Shown one piece after another: positions 16,660 through 25,333 of a stretch of 64,000 nucleotides of DNA. Below the pieces are notes generated by a model. That model ran no database searches, was not told where the DNA came from, and worked only from the letters and a program-made list of their open reading frames with translations. This DNA comes from Neotabrizicola shimadae. GTDB taxonomy: Bacteria > Pseudomonadota > Alphaproteobacteria > Rhodobacterales > Rhodobacteraceae. A program made the translations under genes and the position numbers. The stretch is taken from contig NZ_CP069370.1 of the NCBI RefSeq assembly GCF_019623905.1, forward strand, positions 434,001 through 498,000, given 5' to 3'. Every line of letters starts with the position of its first letter. Positions within the stretch are counted from its first letter, which is position 1.

Positions 16660-17988
16660 GTGCTGCGTCAGAAGGATATCCGCCTGTTCCGGGGCTATGC
16701 CGTCGAGATCGCTGCGGCTGCGCTGGTGCTTTTGCTGTCGCTGGTGCCGATGCGGGCGGCAGAGCCGGCGCCGGGCGTGCTGGACGGGGCGCTGGCCACG
16801 GTGTTCACCGTGCGCGCGGCCGATGACGGTGCGCGGTTCCTGGGCTCGGCCTTCCTGTGGGGCGAGCACGGGGCGGTGGCGGTGACGAACGCGCATGTGG
16901 TGGGCAAGGCGGCCGAGGTGCGGCTGACCGATGCGCAGGGGCGCGAGGAGATCGGCCGGGTGATCGCGGTGGACGCACTGCGCGACGTGGCGGTGATTGC
17001 GGTCGCGCCGGGCCGTCCGGGGCTGGAGCCCGGCGCGGCGCCGCATCTTGGGCAGGCGGTCTGGGCGCTTGGCGCGCCCTTGGGGCTGGACCTTTCGGTG
17101 ACGGATGGCACGGTTTCGGCGCTGGCGCGTCAGGTGGACCCGACCGCGCCCCTGCGCATGGTGCAGCATGATGCGGCGGTCAATCCCGGATCGTCCGGTG
17201 GGCCGCTGGTGGATGCAGAGGGCGGACTGGTTGGCATGAACAGCCGCATCGCCGACGGCTCGCGCACCTTTGTGGGCATTGCCTATGCGATCACGGCGGC
17301 GGATCTGGACCGCATCGTGACCGGGCTGGTGGACGAGACGCTGGCTCCCCTGCCGAAGCTGGGGCTGCGGGCGCGGGCGGTGGACCGGGTGATTGCGGCC
17401 GCCTTGGGGGTGGAGCCGGGTGGGCTCTTGGTGGACGAGGTGGAAGCGGGCGGTCTGGCAGAGATGTCGGGCCTGAAGGCGGGCGATATCCTTCTGGCGG
17501 TGGATGGCAAGCCGATCGCCGCGCCGGGTGATCTGCCCTTTGCGCTTGAGGCGGCTCAGGCGGCCGAGAGTGCCGATCTGGTGATCCGGCGTGATGGGGC
17601 GGCCGTGCTGGTGGTGATGGAACTTGCCCCCATCGGCGAGGACATCGGTGCGCTGCGCGACCTGGGCGAAGTGAAGAAGGTGGATTCCTACACGCTTGCG
17701 AGCCTTGGCGTGACGCTGGACGAGGAGGGGCAGGTGAACGAGATCACGCAAAACTCGCCCGCCGCCCGTGCGGGGCTGGCCAAGGGCGACCGTATCCTGG
17801 CGATGAACGGGCAGGAAATGGCGGGCAGTGCTCTGGAGACGGCAGAGATCACCAAGGCCACCCTTTTGCTGGTGGCGGGGCCTGGCGGGGCGACGCGGCA
17901 CGTGCTGGTGGATCCCTGGGGCCGGGCCGACGGGATGCGGGCTGTGGGTGGCGCGAATGTGCTTGACCCGGCCGTGGTGGTGTTCTGA
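16660..17988 (+). CDS. Trypsin-like serine protease with PDZ domains (HtrA/Deg-like)
   Basis: 442 residues from a GTG at 16660 preceded by AAAGGGAG. An N-terminal hydrophobic segment (about 14-34) could anchor or export it. The protease domain has the triad H79 (TNAHVV), D109 (LRDVAVI) and S179 (NPGSSGGPL). Two PDZ-like regions follow, around 245-310 (GGLLVDEVEAGGLAEMSGLKAG) and 345-410 (VNEITQNSPAARAGLAKGD). Such proteins degrade or sense misfolded envelope proteins. It is followed by a two-component system 20 bases on, so it may be that system's companion in an envelope-stress operon. That link is inferred from spacing alone. Confidence 0.85.
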   Translation: MLRQKDIRLFRGYAVEIAAAALVLLLSLVPMRAAEPAPGVLDGALATVFTVRAADDGARFLGSAFLWGEHGAVAVTNAHVVGKAAEVRLTDAQGREEIGRVIAVDALRDVAVIAVAPGRPGLEPGAAPHLGQAVWALGAPLGLDLSVTDGTVSALARQVDPTAPLRMVQHDAAVNPGSSGGPLVDAEGGLVGMNSRIADGSRTFVGIAYAITAADLDRIVTGLVDETLAPLPKLGLRARAVDRVIAAALGVEPGGLLVDEVEAGGLAEMSGLKAGDILLAVDGKPIAAPGDLPFALEAAQAAESADLVIRRDGAAVLVVMELAPIGEDIGALRDLGEVKKVDSYTLASLGVTLDEEGQVNEITQNSPAARAGLAKGDRILAMNGQEMAGSALETAEITKATLLLVAGPGGATRHVLVDPWGRADGMRAVGGANVLDPAVVVF

Positions 17989-18008
17989 CATCGGGGCCGG
18001 AGGACAGA

Positions 18009-18710
18009 ATGGACCGTATCCTGATTGTCGAGGACGACGTCGCCACCGCCCTGGCCGTGGCGGGTGAAGTGCGGGCCCTGTCCTGTGATCCGGTGATCCG
18101 CGACACGCTGGACAGTGGTCTGGCTGAGGCGGCGCGTGGCGGCTATCGCGTCATCGTGCTGGACCGGATGCTGCCGGGGGGCGATGGCGTGGACGCCATC
18201 GCAAGGCTGAAGGCGGCCGGGTCGGATGCGCTGATCCTGGTGCTTTCGGCGCTTGGCCGTGCGGCGGAGCGGGTGGAGGGACTGGAGAAGGGGGCGGATG
18301 ACTATCTGCCCAAGCCCTTCGAGCCGGAAGAGTTGCGCGCGCGGCTGCGGGCACTGCTGCGCCGGGCGACGATGCAGGTGCTGGACAATGACCTTATGGC
18401 ATTCGGCGACCTTGAAATCCGGCTGAAGGCCCGCACCGTGCATGTGAAGCGCGAGCATGTCCCGGTGAGCCCGCGCGAGTTCGACCTGATCGTCTTTCTG
18501 GCACAGAACGCGGGCCATGTGGTGACACGGATGCAGCTTCTGGAGAAGGTCTGGAACCTGCATTTCGACCCCGGCACCAATGTCGTTGACGTTCATGTCG
18601 GCCGGCTGCGGCGCAAGCTGGAGGACGCGGGGGCGAATGTGATCCAGACCGCACGGGGCGAGGGGTATATCTTTTCGCCGATTGTATCGACTGCGAGCGC
18701 GGCGGGGTGA
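18009..18710 (+). CDS. OmpR-family response regulator
   Basis: 233 residues. The receiver domain (1-118) has the acidic pair in IVEDD, phosphoacceptor D52 (VLDRMLPG), the Ser of LVLSALG and the conserved Lys of YLPKPFEP. The C-terminal winged helix (about 130-225) contains the PVSPREFDLIVFLAQNAGHV and NVVDVHVGRLRRKLEDAG elements. Its last codons overlap the GTG of the kinase gene (GTGA), so the two are translationally coupled. It sits 20 bases after the PDZ protease. Targets are not known. Confidence 0.92.
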   Translation: MDRILIVEDDVATALAVAGEVRALSCDPVIRDTLDSGLAEAARGGYRVIVLDRMLPGGDGVDAIARLKAAGSDALILVLSALGRAAERVEGLEKGADDYLPKPFEPEELRARLRALLRRATMQVLDNDLMAFGDLEIRLKARTVHVKREHVPVSPREFDLIVFLAQNAGHVVTRMQLLEKVWNLHFDPGTNVVDVHVGRLRRKLEDAGANVIQTARGEGYIFSPIVSTASAAG

Positions 18711-20044
18711 TCCGCCTGTCGGCCACATTTCGGCTTGCGGCGCTGGTGGCGCTGACTGTGGCGGGGTTGTCTTTACTGGGCATGGCCGCGCAGTACCGGC
18801 TGGTTTCGATGCGGCTTCATGAGCAGACCGAGCGGCTTCTGGCCGCCGATCTGGGCGGGCTGGCCGCACTGTATGAGCAGCGGCGCATCATCGCGTTGCG
18901 CGAGGCCATCGACTATAGGGTCGAGACCTCGGGCGGGGGCGAGATGCTTTTGCTGATGGACCGGCAGGGGCAGGTTCTGGCGGGCACGCGCAAGGCATGG
19001 CCCGGGGGGCTTGCGCCCGTGGGAGCGGGCTTTGCCGCGGAGCCGGCGGTGGAGTTCGAGGATTCCGGCACACGCTGGCTGGGGGTGGCGCGGGAGCTGC
19101 CGGGGGGATTCCCTTTGCTGGTGGCGCGCAGCCTGGGGCCGGTGGATGGCACGCTGAAGGCGCTGCGGCGCGGTATTCTGGGGCTGGGGCTTGTCATGCT
19201 GGCTGCGGGGGCCGGGGTGGGCTGGCTTGCGGCGCGCCATGTGATCGGGCGGATTCAGCGGGTGAATGCCCTGGCGGACCGGGTGGCGGCTGGCGACCTG
19301 GCGGCGCGACTGCTGGGGCCGCAAAGCGATGATGAGTTCGGGCAGCTGGAGGCGCATGTCCATGCGATGCTGGACCGGATCGAGACGCTGAACCGCGCGA
19401 CGCACCGGCTTTCGGATACCATCGCGCATGAGCTGCGCACGCCCTTGAACCGGATGCTGCAGAAGTTGCAGGAGGTTCGGGGGCAGGACGAGGTGACGGG
19501 GGCGCTGAAGGCCGAGATGCGGCAGGCGATCCGGGTCTTCGATGCGCTGTTGGACATCAGCCGGGCCGAGGCCGACAAGGGCGCGGGCGGGCTGGTGCCG
19601 GTGGACCTTTCGGCGCTGGTGGCCGAAGTCTGGGACCTGTACCAACCGGCGGCCGAGGAGCGGGGGCTGGTGCCCGCCGCCGAAGTGGCAGAGGGCATCC
19701 AGGTGCTGGGGGACCGCAGCCTGATTGCGCAGATGCTGTCGAACCTTCTGGACAATGCACTGAAATACGCCCGGCCCGGCGACGACCTGCGGGTGACGCT
19801 GGCTGAAGGCGGGGACCGGCCGGTGCTGTCGGTGGCCGATACCGGACCGGGCCTGCCGCCCGAGATCGCGGGCGAGGCTTTCGAGCGCTTCGTTCGGGGC
19901 ACGCGCGACCAGGCGAAGCCCGGCCACGGGCTGGGGCTGGCGCTGGTGAGCGCCATCGCGGCGCGGCACGGCGCGCGGCTGACCCTGCCGCCGGTGGAGC
20001 GCGGGCTGACGGTGCAGATCGCCTGGCCCCGGCTGGCGGCGTGA
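18707..20044 (+). CDS. Membrane sensor histidine kinase
   Basis: 445 residues from a GTG overlapping the response-regulator stop. Transmembrane segments are at about 5-25 and 155-178, with a periplasmic sensor between (about 26-154), then a HAMP domain (RVNALADRVAAGDLAARL). The phosphoacceptor is H241 in DTIAHELRTPLNRML; N-box LLDNALKYA, G1 DTGPGLP and G2 GHGLGLALV complete the ATPase. It phosphorylates the partner regulator on a signal that may relate to the adjacent protease. The sensor sequence gave no recognisable ligand domain. Confidence 0.92.
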   Translation: MIRLSATFRLAALVALTVAGLSLLGMAAQYRLVSMRLHEQTERLLAADLGGLAALYEQRRIIALREAIDYRVETSGGGEMLLLMDRQGQVLAGTRKAWPGGLAPVGAGFAAEPAVEFEDSGTRWLGVARELPGGFPLLVARSLGPVDGTLKALRRGILGLGLVMLAAGAGVGWLAARHVIGRIQRVNALADRVAAGDLAARLLGPQSDDEFGQLEAHVHAMLDRIETLNRATHRLSDTIAHELRTPLNRMLQKLQEVRGQDEVTGALKAEMRQAIRVFDALLDISRAEADKGAGGLVPVDLSALVAEVWDLYQPAAEERGLVPAAEVAEGIQVLGDRSLIAQMLSNLLDNALKYARPGDDLRVTLAEGGDRPVLSVADTGPGLPPEIAGEAFERFVRGTRDQAKPGHGLGLALVSAIAARHGARLTLPPVERGLTVQIAWPRLAA

Positions 20045-20093
20045 CCCCTTGCGCCTTGCGGGCAGGGGGCTAGGCTTGGTCCAGGAGGACCCG

Positions 20094-20489
20094 ATGCCGT
20101 TTCCGTTCCGCCTCTTGATGCTTGTGCCGTTGCTGGCGGCCTGCGGCACGCCGCAACAGCGCTGCATCAACAGTGCGGCCGCCCCGCTGCGGCCGGTGGA
20201 CCGGCTGATTGCCGAGACCGAGGGCAACATTTCGCGCGGGTACGGGTTGCAGGCGACCACGATCTATCGCGACGTCTGGGTGCCCTGTGGTGGGGTCTAC
20301 GGACCCTATGGCTATCGCCCCGCGGGAGGCATGTGCATTGACGAGCAGGCGCAGATCATCGAGCGGCCGGTTGCCATCGACATCGACGCGGAGAGAAAGA
20401 AGCTGGCGCAGTTGAAGGCGAAGCGGAAGGAACTCGCCTCGGCTGCTTCTGCCGGCATCGCACAGTGCAAGGCCGAGTTCCCCGAATAG
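20094..20489 (+). CDS. Small lipoprotein of unknown function
   Basis: 131 residues from the ATG at 20094 with AGGAGGA before it. The signal peptide ends in LLAAC (Cys18), a lipobox. The mature part has four more Cys, a segment rich in Tyr/Gly/Pro (CGGVYGPYGYRPAGGMC) and a charged helix at the end (DAERKKLAQLKAKRKELASAA). I do not recognise the family; similar short envelope proteins are common in Rhodobacterales. It follows the kinase by 49 bases and may be part of that operon. Confidence 0.75.
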   Translation: MPFPFRLLMLVPLLAACGTPQQRCINSAAAPLRPVDRLIAETEGNISRGYGLQATTIYRDVWVPCGGVYGPYGYRPAGGMCIDEQAQIIERPVAIDIDAERKKLAQLKAKRKELASAASAGIAQCKAEFPE

Positions 20490-20492
20490 GGC

Positions 20493-21305
20493 CTAATGCG
20501 CGGCGAAGCGCACGCCATCGAGCAGGCCACGCCCGCCATCGACGGTGAGCACCTGGCCGGTGATGAAGCTGGAGGCGTCGGAGGCAAGGAACTGTACCGT
20601 TTCGGAAAGCTCATCCGGCGCGGCGATGCGGCCAAGCGGGGTTTGCGCCACGATTTTCTGGCGCGCGGCGGCGTCTTCCTTCAGCGCGTATTGCAGGCTG
20701 CCGCTCATCACCGAGCCGATGGCGACGGCGTTCACTCGGATGCCCTTGGGCGCGAGCGCGACGGCCATGGACCGTGTGACCTGTTCCACCGCGGCGCAAG
20801 AGACGGAATAGCCCAGGAGCTCGGGCTGGGTGACGCGCACGGCGACGGAAGACAGGTTGATGATCGAGCCGATGGGGGTGCCGGGTTCGACCGCATTCTG
20901 GTCGGCCCAGTGCATCATGCGCTTGGCGGTCATCTGGGTGAGCCGCAGGCCGGACATGACGTTTTCGCGGAACAGGTCCGAGACCGCGTCAGCATCGGCC
21001 GACAGGGGATCGGACAGCGCCATGCGGCGCGCGGCGTTCACCAGGATGTCCACGCGGTCGAAGGCGTCGATGGTGGCGGAAAGGAGGTTGGTGATGGCGA
21101 GCTTCTCGCAGAAATTGCCAGCGAAGGACCGGATCGGGCCATCGCCCCGCGCCTCTTCGCCGATTTCGGCATCGAGCCGGTCCTCATCGACGTCGGCGAA
21201 CATGACGTTGGCGCCCTTGTCGGCAAAGTGGCGGGCGATGGCGAGGCCGATGCCCGAGGCGGCGCCGGTGACGATGGCGGTCTTGCCGGTGATGGAAAAG
21301 CTCAT
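20493..21305 (-). CDS. Short-chain dehydrogenase/reductase with altered active site
   Basis: 270 residues from the ATG at 21305 (CAGGAGATC upstream). It has the classical SDR nucleotide motif TGAASGIG and an acidic residue (FADVDEDRL) that favours NAD(H), then NLSS with the catalytic Ser. The Tyr is present in LLGYSVSCAAVEQ, but the invariant Lys four residues later is Cys. VTVDGG-type C-terminus (VLTVDGGRGLLDG) is normal. Because the Lys positions the cofactor and lowers the Tyr pKa, the enzyme may be weak, inactive or altered. Its start overlaps the stop of the methyltransferase gene (ATGA). Confidence 0.85.
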   Translation of the reverse strand: MSFSITGKTAIVTGAASGIGLAIARHFADKGANVMFADVDEDRLDAEIGEEARGDGPIRSFAGNFCEKLAITNLLSATIDAFDRVDILVNAARRMALSDPLSADADAVSDLFRENVMSGLRLTQMTAKRMMHWADQNAVEPGTPIGSIINLSSVAVRVTQPELLGYSVSCAAVEQVTRSMAVALAPKGIRVNAVAIGSVMSGSLQYALKEDAAARQKIVAQTPLGRIAAPDELSETVQFLASDASSFITGQVLTVDGGRGLLDGVRFAAH

Positions 21306-22330
21306 GAGGATCTCCTGTCCTGGGGCGCCCGGGTGCCGCGCACCGGGCGCGCGGCGCGCACCAGGCGGAAGGCGGGGTCGGTGCCCAGTTCCTCGACCGT
21401 GTGGAAGAGGGTCTTGAGGGGGGAATCGTAGGGGAGGTGGCGGTTGGCGACCAGCCAGAGCGTGCCTTCGGGGCGCAACATGGATGCAGCAGCGCGCAGG
21501 AAGGCCAGACCCAGGGCAGGATCGGCCTCGCGCGAGACGTGGAAGGGCGGGTTGCAGACGATGTGGTCGGCCAACTCTGCCGGTTTCCAGCGCGTGGCGT
21601 CGGCCCAGTGGAAGGCGGCGCGCGGGTCGGGGATGTTCAGGCGTGCGCAATCGAGCGCGGCGGCGTCGGCTTCGACCAGATCCAGGCGGGTGACGCCGGG
21701 ATGGGCCAGCACGGCGCGCGCGAGGTAGCCCCATCCGGCGCCCAGGTCCACCACGCGGCCCGACATCTGGCGCGGCAGGACGGCGGCGAGGAGGGCGGAG
21801 CCGCGGTCGGGGGCGTCGGCCGAGAAGACACCCGCGATGGTGGTGAAGCCGTCCGCGATGGGGCGGGGCCGGGCGATCCAGGCCGACAGATCGGCGGCGC
21901 CGGCGGGAAAGACCGCCAGTCGGCCATGCGCCTTGGTGACCGGATCGGAAAGGGCGCCTTGGGGCAGGGCGGCGCGAAGGTCGCGCAGGACGGATTCGAT
22001 TCCGTCGGTTTTCTGCCCGTCCACCGCCACCGGGCCGCCGGGTCGGACCGAGGCGGCGGCGCTGGCCACCAGCGACAAGGCGGCGTCCCGCGCGCGGGGC
22101 AGACAGACCAGTGCGGCAGCCAGACCTTCCGGTGCGGTGGTGGTGCAGGTCCAGCCGGCGGCGGCGAAGGCGTCGTGGTCGGGGCGGAAGCCGGTGACGA
22201 TGACGGTGCGCGACCGGGGCAGGGCGCCCAGATCCTCGCCCGCATGGGGGGAGAACACGGCGATCAAGCCATCGGCCGGAAACGCAAGAGCGCCGCTGTC
22301 GAGCGCAAGACTCAGGCGGGTGGATCGCAT
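21302..22330 (-). CDS. rsmC: RsmC-like SAM-dependent methyltransferase
   Basis: 342 residues with the two-domain layout of RsmC: an N-terminal degenerate methyltransferase-like half and a C-terminal catalytic half (about 180-342). The SAM motif is VVDLGAGWGYLARAVL, followed by LVEADAAAL, and the catalytic NPPF is in HIVCNPPFHV. The family methylates N2 of G1207 in 16S rRNA (or the equivalent guanine for RlmG), so it likely acts on the small ribosomal subunit. It is translationally coupled to the SDR gene downstream by a 4-base overlap. RsmC versus RlmG cannot be settled by eye. Confidence 0.8.
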   Translation of the reverse strand: MRSTRLSLALDSGALAFPADGLIAVFSPHAGEDLGALPRSRTVIVTGFRPDHDAFAAAGWTCTTTAPEGLAAALVCLPRARDAALSLVASAAASVRPGGPVAVDGQKTDGIESVLRDLRAALPQGALSDPVTKAHGRLAVFPAGAADLSAWIARPRPIADGFTTIAGVFSADAPDRGSALLAAVLPRQMSGRVVDLGAGWGYLARAVLAHPGVTRLDLVEADAAALDCARLNIPDPRAAFHWADATRWKPAELADHIVCNPPFHVSREADPALGLAFLRAAASMLRPEGTLWLVANRHLPYDSPLKTLFHTVEELGTDPAFRLVRAARPVRGTRAPQDRRSS

Positions 22331-22349
22331 GGTCGGGCGCAGTGCGCCC

Positions 22350-22673
22350 TCAGTCCTTTTCCATGGTGCATTGCAGCGGATGTTGGTGGCGGCGGGCGAA
22401 ATCCATCACCTGCGCCACCTTGGTTTCCGCCACCTCAAAGGAGAAGACGCCCACCACGGCGAGGCCCTTCTTGTGAACCGTCAGCATGATTTCGAAGGAT
22501 TGCGCGTGGCTGAGGCCGAAGAACCGTTCCAGCACATGCACGACGAATTCCATCGGCGTGTAGTCGTCGTTCAGAAGCAGCACCTTGTACATTGGCGGGC
22601 GCTGCGTCTTGCTTTTCGTCTTGGTCAGGACGGACGAGTCCGTGCCATTGCCGCCGCCGGGCGGGTTGGACAT
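22350..22673 (-). CDS. clpS: ClpS, ATP-dependent Clp protease adaptor
   Basis: 107 residues. The conserved core is unmistakable: [20 protein letters not shown], where the Asn-Asp-Asp side chains hold the N-degron, and the helix that follows with [21 protein letters not shown] for ClpA docking. It delivers proteins with bulky hydrophobic N-terminal residues to ClpAP. The Ser/Thr/Gly-rich start (about 1-25) is the flexible tail needed to switch ClpA. The gene stands alone; clpA is not adjacent. Confidence 0.95.
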   Translation of the reverse strand: MSNPPGGGNGTDSSVLTKTKSKTQRPPMYKVLLLNDDYTPMEFVVHVLERFFGLSHAQSFEIMLTVHKKGLAVVGVFSFEVAETKVAQVMDFARRHQHPLQCTMEKD

Positions 22674-22820
22674 CTTGACGGGCGCAATGACCACGGGGCG
22701 CGGCTCCACTCGGATTCGAAATCTGGCTGACGAGCGCAATATAGCGTGTTCCCCGCGCGGGAAAAGGGGAGGGTCCTTGCAGTGCAGGGGCGAAGCGGCA
22801 AAAAGGCACGGGGAGACCGC

Positions 22821-23531
22821 ATGATGACCACACCGATCACAACCGTCGCCTTCGACGCAGATGATACGCTTTGGCAGAACGAGACGTTCTTCCGGCTGAC
22901 AGAGGAGCGTTTCGCGGCGCTGCTGGCCGACCATGCGGCGCCGGATCACCTGATGGAGCGGCTGATCGCCGCCGAGCGGCGGAACCTTTCGCACTACGGT
23001 TTTGGTGTGAAGGGCTTCACGCTGTCCATGATCGAGACGGCGATCGAGGTGACGGAAGGCGCTGTTCCGGCCCGGATCATTGCCGAGATCCTGTCGGCCG
23101 GGCGCGAGATGCTGGAAACCCCGATCGAGCTCTTGCCCCAGGCGCGCGAGGCGGTGGAGGCACTTGCGGGTGACTTTCAGGTGCTGCTGATCACCAAGGG
23201 CGACCTTCTGGATCAGGAGCGCAAGCTGGCGCAATCGGGCCTGGGCGAGTTGTTTCACGGGGTCGAGATCGTGAGCCACAAGACACCGGCCACCTATGCC
23301 GCGGTCTTTGCGCGTCACGGCGAGCGGCCAGACCGTGCCATGATGGTGGGCAATTCGCTGGCATCGGACGTGATCCCGGTGATCGAGGCGGGAGGGCATG
23401 GCGTGCATGTGCCGCACGGGCTGACCTGGGCGCTGGAACATGCAGAGCCGCCCGAGGGTCATCAACGGTTTCACCGTCTTGCGGATTTGGGCGACCTGCC
23501 CGCGCTGGTGCGCCGGTTGAACGCCGGATAG
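22821..23531 (+). CDS. HAD-superfamily hydrolase
   Basis: 236 residues. All four HAD motifs are visible: nucleophile D12 and acid D14 in FDADDTLW, Thr/Ser motif II near LLITKGD, Lys in [12 protein letters not shown], and the acidic motif IV in [13 protein letters not shown]. The helical cap between about 20 and 95 makes it a C1-type phosphatase like those acting on small phosphorylated metabolites. Substrate unknown. Start at the ATG at 22821; an in-frame ATG 25 codons upstream gives a basic leader without a family match. Confidence 0.85.
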   Translation: MMTTPITTVAFDADDTLWQNETFFRLTEERFAALLADHAAPDHLMERLIAAERRNLSHYGFGVKGFTLSMIETAIEVTEGAVPARIIAEILSAGREMLETPIELLPQAREAVEALAGDFQVLLITKGDLLDQERKLAQSGLGELFHGVEIVSHKTPATYAAVFARHGERPDRAMMVGNSLASDVIPVIEAGGHGVHVPHGLTWALEHAEPPEGHQRFHRLADLGDLPALVRRLNAG

Positions 23532-23588
23532 GGGAGTCGCCGCAACCCGTTGGGGCCTGTTGGGGGTGTCAACCCCATATGTTCCGCC

Positions 23589-23604
23589 GTGTTCTGAAGA
23601 ACAC
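23589..23604. promoter_or_regulatory. Perfect palindrome upstream of the carboxypeptidase gene
   Basis: GTGTTCT and AGAACAC (23589-23595 / 23598-23604) form a 7-base perfect inverted repeat in the 194-base gap between the HAD gene and the carboxypeptidase. A possible operator; it is not a LexA box of the alphaproteobacterial type because the GTTC spacing is wrong. Confidence 0.3.
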
Positions 23605-23725
23605 AGTCAAAGCCTTTGAAATCGAGGGCTTTTCGGGACGGCCGGCTCTGTGTTAGCCTGAGCGAGTCGAAGGTCCCGCAAAACAAGGGTCCGCGGCAGA
23701 GGCAGGCAATACAAGGACAAGCGGC

Positions 23726-25333
23726 GTGGGACTTCCCATCAAGCAGTTTGCACGCAATTTCGTTCTCCTGTTCGGGTTGGTGCTGGCGGCAGCCTGTTCT
23801 GCCCCGCGCGAGACCGGCGCGGCGCCCTATGCGGCTTTCGTGATGGATGCACGGACGGGGCAGACGCTGTACGCGGAGAACGCGGATGCCAGGCTGCATC
23901 CGGCTTCGCTGACAAAGATGATGACGCTGTACATCGCGTTCCAGGAAATCGAGAAGGGCAACCTCTCGCTGGACACCGTTGTGACGGTGACACCCTATGC
24001 GGCATCGCAGCCGCCGTCGCGGTTGGGTCTGAAGGCCGGGCAGAAGATCCAGATGCGGTATCTGATCCGCGCCGCGGCGATCAAATCGGCCAACGATGCC
24101 GCCGCCGCCATCGGCGACCACATCAGCGGCAACCAGCAGGCCTTTGCCAAGCGGATGACCAAGACCGCCAAGGCGATGGGCATGAAGAACACGACGTTCA
24201 AGAATGCCAATGGACTGACCGCAGATGGCCACCTGTCCTCCGCCCATGACATGACGATCCTGGGGCGGCATGTGATCTATGACTTTCCGCAATACTACAA
24301 CCTGTTCTCGCGCCGCACCGCCGATGCCGGCATTGCCGAGGTGCAGAACACCAACCGCCGCTTCCTAGATGCCTATCCGGGCGCGGACGGCATCAAGACC
24401 GGGTACACCGTGGCGGCGGGTTTCAACCTGACGGGTTCCGCGGAGCGTGACGGCAAGCGCATCGTGGCTACGGTGTTTGGAGGCAAGTCCACGGCGCACC
24501 GCAATGCGAAGATGGCGGAGTTGCTGGACCTTGGATTCCGCAAGGCGGGCAGCGGGGCGGCCGAGCCCGAAACCGCGCTGATCGCCGATGCCGGCACGGT
24601 CGATGACGGCAACGAGGAAGGCGGCACTGCGAAGACCGTGCGCGTGGTAATGAATGTCAACGCCTCGCCGCGCCCGAAGGCCAATCCGGGCATGGCACCG
24701 GCGGCGATTGCGGTGGCGGCGGCCGAGGCGGCACCCGCGCCGGAGGCTGCGGAAGAAACCGAGGTGGCGGCTGCGGCGCCTGCGCCCGCGCCAGAGGCGG
24801 AAGCGGCGGTCGTGGTGGCCGATGCGTCCACCGAGGAGCCGGAGGAGGCCCAGGTCGCCGCGCTGGCCGTGGATCCGGGCTCTGTGCAATCCACCGCCGC
24901 GGCGCCGGCAAATTCCCTACAGGGTCAGGCGCAGGCGATTGCCGACGGGTCGGCAACCGGCACCGATCCGATGGTGACCCTTGCTTCGGCCAGCCCAAGG
25001 CCGGCCAAGCGCAAGGCGCCGATCTATGACGACGCGACCGTCGTGGCCGCCGTTGCCCCCGCAGAGCAGGAGGTTGTGACCCGTGTCTCGACCTCTGGCG
25101 GGCGTGACTGGGGCATCACCGTTGGCCGGTACAACACCCGGTCCGAGGCCGAGCGGGTGCTGTTGAAGACCCAGCTGGCCGAGACCGCGACGTTGAACGA
25201 CTCGCTCCGCAAGGTCGTGTCGCGTGGCGGCGGCTATGAGGCGACCTTCTCGGGCCTGACCCAGGATCAGGCTGACCTGGCCTGCCGCCGGCTGGCGGCA
25301 CGGTCGACGCCCTGCTTCACGCTGGGGCCGTGA
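23726..25333 (+). CDS. dacA: D-alanyl-D-alanine carboxypeptidase with C-terminal SPOR domain
   Basis: 535 residues from a GTG at 23726. An N-terminal hydrophobic segment ends in LAAAC (Cys24), so it may be a lipoprotein. The PBP5/6-type domain has S61-x-x-K64 (HPASLTKMM), SxN (IKSANDAA) and KTG (DGIKTGYT). A long Ala/Pro/Glu linker (about 275-445) leads to a SPOR domain at 450-535 (GRYNTRSEAERVLLKTQLAE), which binds denuded septal glycan. It trims the terminal D-Ala of peptidoglycan and is probably drawn to division sites. The GTG of the next gene overlaps its stop. Confidence 0.92.
   Translation: MGLPIKQFARNFVLLFGLVLAAACSAPRETGAAPYAAFVMDARTGQTLYAENADARLHPASLTKMMTLYIAFQEIEKGNLSLDTVVTVTPYAASQPPSRLGLKAGQKIQMRYLIRAAAIKSANDAAAAIGDHISGNQQAFAKRMTKTAKAMGMKNTTFKNANGLTADGHLSSAHDMTILGRHVIYDFPQYYNLFSRRTADAGIAEVQNTNRRFLDAYPGADGIKTGYTVAAGFNLTGSAERDGKRIVATVFGGKSTAHRNAKMAELLDLGFRKAGSGAAEPETALIADAGTVDDGNEEGGTAKTVRVVMNVNASPRPKANPGMAPAAIAVAAAEAAPAPEAAEETEVAAAAPAPAPEAEAAVVVADASTEEPEEAQVAALAVDPGSVQSTAAAPANSLQGQAQAIADGSATGTDPMVTLASASPRPAKRKAPIYDDATVVAAVAPAEQEVVTRVSTSGGRDWGITVGRYNTRSEAERVLLKTQLAETATLNDSLRKVVSRGGGYEATFSGLTQDQADLACRRLAARSTPCFTLGP

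Noticed and set aside
23581-23604. Alphaproteobacterial SOS (LexA) box
   Set aside because: Two GTTC sites are separated by six bases, not the seven of the GTTC-N7-GTTC box, and the neighbours are not repair genes.
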